Assembly: GCA_030650525.1 (NCBI GenBank)
Contig: JAUSDQ010000021.1
Location: 1-38,753, forward strand
From: Sulfuricaulis sp.
GTDB lineage: Bacteria; Pseudomonadota; Gammaproteobacteria; Acidiferrobacterales; Sulfurifustaceae
DNA: 38,753 bases
Reading direction: 5' to 3'
The notes beneath the pieces are model-generated. The model did not search any database, had not been told where the DNA came from, and saw only the letters and a program-made list of their open reading frames with translations. Both the position numbers and the translations under genes were made by a program. Shown piece by piece: positions 33,462 through 38,753 of this stretch; position 1 is the first letter of the stretch, and every line of letters begins with the position of its first letter.

Positions 33462-33500
33462 AGGCTAACTCAAACTGAAATCCTGCGTATAAATAAAAAA

Positions 33501-33522
33501 AGGCGGCCATCGCTGGCCGCCT
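33501..33522 (-). terminator. Hairpin terminator between convergent genes
   Basis: AGGCGGCCA-TCGC-TGGCCGCCT is flanked by AAATAAAAAA on its left, giving a U-tract for minus-strand transcripts. It ends the 33556-35658 gene and may also stop the plus-strand group. Confidence 0.85.
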
Positions 33523-33555
33523 AAAGTGATTACCGCATGGGGTTCCGGAGGGTTA

Positions 33556-35658
33556 CTACTCCAGCGGTTCCTCCAGGCAGAAGCCGGCGCTGTCCGCAAC
33601 ATGGTGCCCCACCGCTTGGCTGTTGACGATGGCGCGATCGGCGGCGACCACCCGTATCACATAGCCGCAAGGTCGCATGCCCGTCGTATCCAGGGTCCAG
33701 GCGTTGCCTCCCGGTGCGGGGGCGGTGTTAACCAGTCCGGAGCTCGGGCTGGGGACTCCCACGCCGGGCGGGTTGACCGCGGGTTCGACGGCGAGACTGT
33801 AACTTCCGAGGTAGTCGTCGCGCGCGACGAAGTTCCCCGCGAGCAAGGTACCGACGAAGAATTTGCCGCAGTCGCCAGCGCCGGTGGTGATGTTGATCGA
33901 CACCTGTGGCCCAGTGTTATCGAGCTGGATCAGATGTGTGTCGGTCCCTACCAAGGTGCCTGCGCCATCGTAGGTGGTCAGCGTCACCTGCCACTTGACG
34001 TCGCCGGTGGTGTCCCACTGTGCCAGCACGCTGTTCACGTTTTCGGTGAAAGGCAAATACGTGAAGCGATGGGTCACCGGGTTCGCGCTGTGCACGAAGG
34101 TGGTGCCATCGAAACGCGTCAATACCAGGTTGTGCACCACCGGTGTCGGTACGCTGCTGCCCTGCGGCGTGACCTCCACTTTGTAGCTATAACCCAGCAA
34201 TGGCGCCCCCTGCACCGTGACACGACCGGCGAACGGACAGGGTCTGCCGAGCGAGTCAGGCGGCAGGTTGTTGGTGGCGAATACCGCGGTGGGCGTGGTC
34301 AGACCGTTCACGTTGCCGATGTACGAAACCGGAATCCCGCCCAGGATCGCGATCTTGCCGGCCGGCGCGCTGGCCGCAGGCGCGATGTTGATCAGTGTCT
34401 CTTCGCGGTTACCCCAGGTCGGCACGTAGTGGGGATTGGCGCAGGGTGGCGCGACGTTCCAGGACAGGGTGGCGCGAATCCGCACGACCTTCGCCCCCTT
34501 ATGGCAGGCTTGTCGATACTGGCTCAGGTCTACCGGGAGACGCGCGGCGTAATACACGCCTTCCGCCGGGATGTTCGACAGATCATAAACCCGCACCTCG
34601 GCGGTCCCGAGACAGGTTTCGAAACTGCCGTTGCCGTCGAAGTCGCCCCAGAAGGTGACGTACTCGCGGCTACCTTGGGTGCATGGCCCGCCGGAGAAAC
34701 CGGAAGATTTTTTGACCTGGATCACGCCGACCAGGGTGTCCGGAGAATTCGGATCCAACCCAATGCACTTGAGTTCTTCAAAGCTGATGTCCCCGTCGGT
34801 CTTGGGGAACAGCACGTCGATAATTCCCGGATCGAATTTGATGTCCGGGAGGATTTTCAAAAACGATTCGGCGCTCAAGGCGTTGTTGGCGGAAGTAAAG
34901 CTGGCAAGCTCCTTGAAGGCAAAGCGATGCACCGGCACGCCCTTGTCCTTGTACAGCACCGCGAGTTCGGTCGCGCCGAGGGCTTTTGCCTTGGTCGCTA
35001 TCGGTGTCTCGAGGTCGAGAATCTCCGCGAAGGATGGGGGGAATTTGACCTTGGCGACTTCGAAAAGATCGGGTGGGAAAATAAGTCGTAGCGGCTCTAC
35101 CTGAATCGTCGCGTTACGCACGTTACCCCACACCGGTTTCCAGTTGGGTTGATTCGCCGGAGGCGGGTTGTTCCAGGACAAAATCGCGCGCACGCGGATC
35201 AATGGATCGACGAAGCAGAGCTTTCGTTTTGGGTTGACGGAAAGCGAAACCGCGTATTCCAGGCGCTTGCCGCCTTCCGTGCCTTCCGGGATATTGAAAG
35301 CCTGAAAGCTCGTCAATCCCTGATCGTCCCACGTCGTGCCGTTGTCATACGACAGGTAAAAACGCACGTGCTCGGGCGAACCCGGGCCGCATATATCGGT
35401 ACCGTAACCTGAGGGTTGGTAGACATAGACCACTGCCTCGAGGCGTTCTTGCTGCGGGTGGTAACCGACGCAGCCGAGTTCCTCGTAATGTGTGTTGCAA
35501 CAGACGGGGAAGATGGGCTTAAAGGGGCTTTCCACCAGGTTACCGAAATAATTGGGATTGGTAAGGAGCAGCATCTTAAAAGTCGCGCGCTCCTTGGAAT
35601 GACTCTCTTGCAGGGTTGCCTGGGATTTGTGAACTGCTTTTTTTAAATCGCTATTCAT
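33556..35658 (-). CDS. Large unrecognised protein with internal duplication (700 aa)
   Basis: The start is the ATG at 35658, preceded by GAAGGAAC; an upstream in-frame start at 35712 lacks a site. Two related modules are visible. The first (about 55-185) has YEELGCVGYHP, GPGSPEHVRFYLSYDNGTTW, FNIPEG and VRAILSWNNPPPANQPNW. The second (about 290-425) has FEELKCIGLDP, TQGSREYVTFWGDFDGNGSF, SNIPAEG and IRATLSWNVAPPCANPHY. Both end with a VWGN or TWGN motif. A C-terminal beta-rich region (430-700) follows. No signal peptide is evident and no named family is recognised. It is convergent with the gp19-like group. Confidence 0.85.
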   Translation of the reverse strand: MNSDLKKAVHKSQATLQESHSKERATFKMLLLTNPNYFGNLVESPFKPIFPVCCNTHYEELGCVGYHPQQERLEAVVYVYQPSGYGTDICGPGSPEHVRFYLSYDNGTTWDDQGLTSFQAFNIPEGTEGGKRLEYAVSLSVNPKRKLCFVDPLIRVRAILSWNNPPPANQPNWKPVWGNVRNATIQVEPLRLIFPPDLFEVAKVKFPPSFAEILDLETPIATKAKALGATELAVLYKDKGVPVHRFAFKELASFTSANNALSAESFLKILPDIKFDPGIIDVLFPKTDGDISFEELKCIGLDPNSPDTLVGVIQVKKSSGFSGGPCTQGSREYVTFWGDFDGNGSFETCLGTAEVRVYDLSNIPAEGVYYAARLPVDLSQYRQACHKGAKVVRIRATLSWNVAPPCANPHYVPTWGNREETLINIAPAASAPAGKIAILGGIPVSYIGNVNGLTTPTAVFATNNLPPDSLGRPCPFAGRVTVQGAPLLGYSYKVEVTPQGSSVPTPVVHNLVLTRFDGTTFVHSANPVTHRFTYLPFTENVNSVLAQWDTTGDVKWQVTLTTYDGAGTLVGTDTHLIQLDNTGPQVSINITTGAGDCGKFFVGTLLAGNFVARDDYLGSYSLAVEPAVNPPGVGVPSPSSGLVNTAPAPGGNAWTLDTTGMRPCGYVIRVVAADRAIVNSQAVGHHVADSAGFCLEEPLE

Positions 35659-35867
35659 GGTGACGTTCCTTCGTGTTCTGGTTGAATTGTCAGCGACAAC
35701 GCTTTGCGCCATCGCGCCTGACAGTAGCCACCCAAGAAATGCGAGCGGGTTACTGCTGTGGTTACTCTAGGGCCAAGCCCCGCGGGGTTCTGTGAAAAAC
35801 CTCACACAACGGGATGAATGACGCTGGGTTTACGTGGAACCTGGCAGTAACAGGAATAGATAAGTCG

Positions 35868-35906
35868 ACGGTGGAATTTGTGCAGCAGGGGGAAGATTTA
35901 TCGTGA
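35868..35906 (+). pseudogene. thiC: thiC 3' relic E, decayed
   Basis: ACGGTGGAATTTGTGCAGCA GGGGGAAGATTTATCGTGA encodes VEFVQQGEDLS, a worn version of [13 protein letters not shown]. It stands alone directly before the left terminal repeat of the MITE at 35912. The 35713-35867 stretch before it shows nothing else. Confidence 0.7.
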
Positions 35907-35911
35907 TCAAT

Positions 35912-36076
35912 AAACGGGACTAGCAGGTTGCTGAAAAAGTCATTTCCCTTCTCCCTCCGGGAGAAGGCCAGGATGAGGGGGATATTAAAAACAAATGCTT
36001 AACAACTATGATCACCCTCACCCCGACCCTCTCCCGTGGGGAGAGGGAGTTTTTCAGCAACCTGCTAGGTCCGTTT
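35912..36076. mobile_element. MITE with 27-bp terminal inverted repeats around a palindromic core
   Basis: Left arm AAACGGGACTAGCAGGTTGC TGAAAAA (35912-35938) and right arm 36050-36076 match with two mismatches. The core is copy 2 of the palindromic repeat seen at 6650 (CCCTTCTCCCTCCGGGAGAA... and CCCTCTCCCGTGGGGAGAGG). It has no coding capacity. It could be mobilised by a transposase elsewhere and supplies hairpins that may stop transcription from the VPLPA gene. Confidence 0.85.
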
Positions 36077-36097
36077 CGTTTCCGGTTTATTCCGGCT

Positions 36098-36820
36098 TCA
36101 GGCAAAATTTTTCCTGCGTCGGGCAACACCCATCAGTCCAATGAGGCCGGAGGCCAACAGCCAGAAGGCCGCCGGGATCGGCACCACGGTTCCTTCCAGG
36201 TGCAGGAAGTAATGCACGTTCCCGAAGTTGGTGGTGCCGTCGGACGGAACAATTGCGGCGTAGTTCAATACGTAAGAGTTGCCATACACGCCATCCCAGA
36301 CAAACTGGGCGTTGCCGCTCGTGAATGTGTGGCTGCCGCACCCAAGCGATGCACAGTTAGTCGGTTTCCAGGCGCCGCTTCCCATATCGATGGCGGGGAT
36401 GCCATTCCAGGTCACCGTCCAGCCACTCAGGTCCAGGCCGCTGGTAGTGCTGCCGGTCACGGCAACCCTCAGATAATCGGAACCCGTGCTACCGAAGAAT
36501 CCCCAGGGCTTATCGACCGCATTGGTATCGGAGGCGGTCGGAAATCCACCGTGGCTGGCACCTTGGGGGGTTGTGCTGCCGATCACGATGCCGGTGGTTC
36601 CCTGAGACAAGCCCGTTTTTTCGAAGGCGCCTGCCGCGCCATCGCCATTCATGTCCATGACGAAATAGGAACCACTGGTGATGTACCCCGTAACGGGGTC
36701 ACGGACAGGGCTGGTAATGGTCAGAACATCGCCGTTGTTAACGGAGGCGGCCAGGGTTTCATTTATCGTTAGCGTACCCACAGTCGCCAGCAATACAGCA
36801 CTAAGCATTAGTTTAATCAT
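36098..36820 (-). CDS. VPLPA-CTERM / PEP-CTERM-like exosortase substrate
   Basis: From the ATG at 36820 the 240-aa product has a signal peptide (LMLSAVLLATVGTLTINETL), a Gly/Ser/Thr-rich exported body, and the C-terminal sorting signal VVPIPAAFWLLASGLIGLMG followed by VARRRK. The VPIPA motif, hydrophobic helix and Arg cluster identify the VPLPA branch of exosortase-dependent sorting. It implies an exosortase elsewhere in the genome. An upstream extension to 36943 is not supported. Confidence 0.88.
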   Translation of the reverse strand: MIKLMLSAVLLATVGTLTINETLAASVNNGDVLTITSPVRDPVTGYITSGSYFVMDMNGDGAAGAFEKTGLSQGTTGIVIGSTTPQGASHGGFPTASDTNAVDKPWGFFGSTGSDYLRVAVTGSTTSGLDLSGWTVTWNGIPAIDMGSGAWKPTNCASLGCGSHTFTSGNAQFVWDGVYGNSYVLNYAAIVPSDGTTNFGNVHYFLHLEGTVVPIPAAFWLLASGLIGLMGVARRRKNFA

Positions 36821-37073
36821 CGGACGGTCACCCCTAAAAAATAAAGTTCTCCAAGATAGATGGAGAACGACGGACATTGCTTCGAGCCTATCTGCGCTAC
36901 CACACAGCAAGCGCCATACCGTCGTAAGGAAAAACTCTATCAATCAATAAGATTGTTACTCACCGCTGACGTGCTGTGGGTATTAGTGAGGATGTTTGGA
37001 CGCTATTGTAAGATTTGCCGACAATTGAAGGCAGATATCGCCAGAAATGTTATTGAGAAAATTGATTTGATCA

Positions 37074-37091
37074 TGAAAATCCGGATTTTCA
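37074..37091. promoter_or_regulatory. 18-bp perfect palindrome
   Basis: TGAAAATCCGGATTTTCA, five bases before the next possible start codon at 37096. It recalls the ATGAAAATC-containing palindromes before vapB. The surrounding 36821-37095 shows no gene. Confidence 0.6.
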
Positions 37092-37095
37092 GGCG

Positions 37096-37455
37096 GTGAG
37101 ATTTAGCGGTTTAATTTCCAAACAAGGCAAGAAATCCTTTATTATTTATGATGATGCATCATACACCGGGTATGGCCGGCGATTTGTCATTGATGCTACA
37201 GCGGAAAAAAATCCAGACCGTAAGAATTGGCGACGCGATAACCTCATTCTTAATCAAACTATCCAGCTTAATCCAAGGAAAAACGCTCAAATCAGTTGTG
37301 TATTCAAGATGCTTCGTGCTCATGCTCATCTAATATCTGAGCTGTTGGATTCTTGGCTGAGTTATCCATATGCCGCAAGCGCCAAATCTCTACTTGAAAG
37401 CAAGATGAGGTCATCACTCACCGCCCTGGTTGGTTCCGATCGTGTTTATCGATGA
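37096..37455 (+). CDS. Hypothetical protein (119 aa), uncertain
   Basis: A GTG start at 37096 with AGGCGG partly overlapping gives MRFSGLISKQGKKSFIIYDD, then a basic body (NPDRKNWRRDNLILNQTIQL) and LRAHAHLISELLDSWLSYPY. No family is recognised. Composition is AT-richer than its neighbours. It may be a real accessory gene or a chance frame. From 37456 to 37688 only a possible tail of another frame (EIEFFNGLLNNCSAILMGGG) is seen. Confidence 0.4.
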   Translation: MRFSGLISKQGKKSFIIYDDASYTGYGRRFVIDATAEKNPDRKNWRRDNLILNQTIQLNPRKNAQISCVFKMLRAHAHLISELLDSWLSYPYAASAKSLLESKMRSSLTALVGSDRVYR

Positions 37456-37688
37456 CGGGTCATCCGAGAATGGCCCAGATGTTGAAATCGAATTTTTCAA
37501 TGGACTGCTGAACAACTGCAGCGCAATTTTGATGGGAGGCGGAGTTTAAAATTATGAGAATCAGGGATGATCGGGAACAGGCCCTGGTTATCACTGTCAC
37601 CGGCAGTTAACAAAAACCTTGAAACCTGCGGCACCGAACGCCAATTTTAAGGCATACTTCCAAATCAAGCCGGAACCAGGAAGCATCC

Positions 37689-38750
37689 ATGACCCAGCGA
37701 CTCGACATACCCGCCCCGGTGGCCATCAAGTTGCCGCCGACGACGGCGCCCTTACCGCTGCCGCCCGCCGAACGCGCGCGCCTCGGCGAACGCATCAAGC
37801 ACCTGCTCAAGGAGCGGGACGCGGTGCTGGTTGCACATTACTATGTTGACGAGGACTTGCAGCGCTTGGCCGAGGAAACCGGCGGCTGCGTGGCGGATTC
37901 GCTCGAGATGGCGCGCTTCGGTAACGCGCACCCGGCGCGCACGCTGGTCGTCGCCGGCGTGCGTTTCATGGGTGAGACCGCCAAAATCCTCAATCCCGAA
38001 AAGCGCGTGCTCATGCCGACGCTGGAAGCCGAGTGCTCGCTCGACCTCGGTTGTCCGGCGGACCGGTTCATTCCCTTTTGCGATGCCCATCCCGAGCGCC
38101 AGGTCGTGGTGTACTCCAACACCAGCGCCGAGGTCAAAGCCCGCGCCGATTGGGTGGTGACCTCGAGCATCGCGGTGAAGCTCATCGAACATTTGAAAGC
38201 CCGCGGTGAAAAAATCCTGTGGGCGCCGGACAAACACCTCGGCACATATATTCAACGCAAAACCGGCGCGGACATGCTGTTGTGGAATGCCACCTGCGTC
38301 GTGCACGACGAGTTCAAGGGCCAGGCGCTGGCGGCGCTCAAGCGCCAGCACCCCGATGCCGCGGTGATCGCGCATCCCGAGTCGCCGACGGCGGTGCTCG
38401 AACTGGCCGATGTCATCGGCTCGACCAGCCAGCTGATCCAGGCGGCAAAGAATCTTCCGCAGCAGAAACTCATCGTCGCCACCGACCGCGGCATCTTCTA
38501 CAAAATGCAGCAGGCGGCGCCGGGAAAAATCCTCATGGCCGCGCCCACCGCGGGCGCAGGCGCCACCTGCGAAAGCTGTGCCCATTGCCCGTGGATGGCG
38601 ATGAACGCCTTGGCCAACCTGGCGCAGGTGCTGGAGACCGGCGCGAACGAGGTGCGGGTCGACGAGGCGGTGCGGGTTAAGGCCCTGCGCGCCACGCAAC
38701 GGATGCTCGACTTCGCGCGCACGATCCAACAGAAAAACCACGGCGATTGA
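37689..38750 (+). CDS. nadA: Quinolinate synthase NadA
   Basis: The 353-aa protein is complete. It shows [50 protein letters not shown], then [25 protein letters not shown] and [14 protein letters not shown]. These include the cysteines that hold the [4Fe-4S] cluster. NadA condenses iminoaspartate with dihydroxyacetone phosphate to quinolinate in NAD synthesis. No nadB or nadC is in view. It marks a return to core chromosome at the right edge. Confidence 0.96.
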   Translation: MTQRLDIPAPVAIKLPPTTAPLPLPPAERARLGERIKHLLKERDAVLVAHYYVDEDLQRLAEETGGCVADSLEMARFGNAHPARTLVVAGVRFMGETAKILNPEKRVLMPTLEAECSLDLGCPADRFIPFCDAHPERQVVVYSNTSAEVKARADWVVTSSIAVKLIEHLKARGEKILWAPDKHLGTYIQRKTGADMLLWNATCVVHDEFKGQALAALKRQHPDAAVIAHPESPTAVLELADVIGSTSQLIQAAKNLPQQKLIVATDRGIFYKMQQAAPGKILMAAPTAGAGATCESCAHCPWMAMNALANLAQVLETGANEVRVDEAVRVKALRATQRMLDFARTIQQKNHGD

Positions 38751-38753
38751 CGG

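Noticed and set aside
33526-35091. 521-codon open frame on the plus strand
   Set aside because: It lies antisense to the 700-aa minus-strand gene, whose product has coherent repeated motifs, while the plus frame looks compositional and has no ribosome site.
37752-38741. 329-codon minus-strand open frame
   Set aside because: It is the antisense shadow of nadA, whose motifs are complete.

Overview
The window looks like a chromosomal segment of a GC-rich, chemolithotrophic gammaproteobacterium, probably a sulfur oxidiser. That placement is inferred from gene content: an ETHE1-type persulfide dioxygenase, a DsrC/TusE-like sulfur-relay protein, a diheme-cytochrome/SHP/cytochrome b operon, a truncated hemoglobin, a VPLPA-type exosortase substrate, rhomboid and nadA. 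No rRNA, tRNA, CRISPR array, integrase or transposase gene was found.

Left part (1 to about 14,900) is an accessory mosaic. It opens with the tail of a Fic protein and a 3' fragment of thiC. An AT-rich operon follows: five tiny tandem helix-turn-helix proteins, a HEPN (Hypoth_ymh-like) protein and a PIN-like nuclease gene cut short by a dispersed repeat. From 3,300 to 9,300 single genes (GYD, PilZ, an esterase remnant, rhomboid, persulfide dioxygenase, methyltransferase, alpha/beta hydrolase) are separated by copies of one roughly 70-110 bp repeat. From 9,200 to 14,900 come a large lipoprotein, the mobile mystery A/B (Fic) pair, vapBC and a second, broken PIN toxin module. Decayed copies of the last codons of thiC recur at 414, 9193, 12344, 13570, 35868 and possibly 28964, usually right after a module. 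Gene tails (hydrolase, mobile mystery B, a small membrane protein) recur as truncated copies.

Middle part (14,900-27,500) is mostly ordinary chromosome: a cupin, an HxlR regulator, a truncated hemoglobin, a DsrC-like gene divergent from a LysR regulator, then a minus-strand operon for SHP (DUF1924), diheme cytochrome c, cytochrome b, an OmpR-type regulator and its histidine kinase, with a PmrA/QseB-like box upstream. On the plus strand follow an unrecognised 352-aa protein, cytochrome b561, two YceI proteins, a DUF2157/DUF4824 membrane pair and a GFA-family zinc protein.

Right part (27,500-38,753) starts with a nested palindromic element and another chimeric junction of gene tails. Then come an OmpA-like lipoprotein, a DUF4282 protein, a 54-aa basic protein, a secreted protein plus TlpA-like thioredoxin pair, and an operon of a TPR membrane protein, a small membrane protein, an orphan gp19-like tail-tube protein and a small secreted protein. 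A convergent 700-aa protein with an internal duplication, a MITE with 27-bp terminal inverted repeats, a VPLPA-CTERM protein and nadA close the window.

The most promising candidate for an undescribed system is the operon at 1009-3306. Two putative RNase folds (HEPN and PIN) sit behind five divergent paralogous HTH proteins and a promoter region rich in palindromes. The recurring thiC 3' relics suggest that thiC ends mark an insertion hotspot or recombination substrate.
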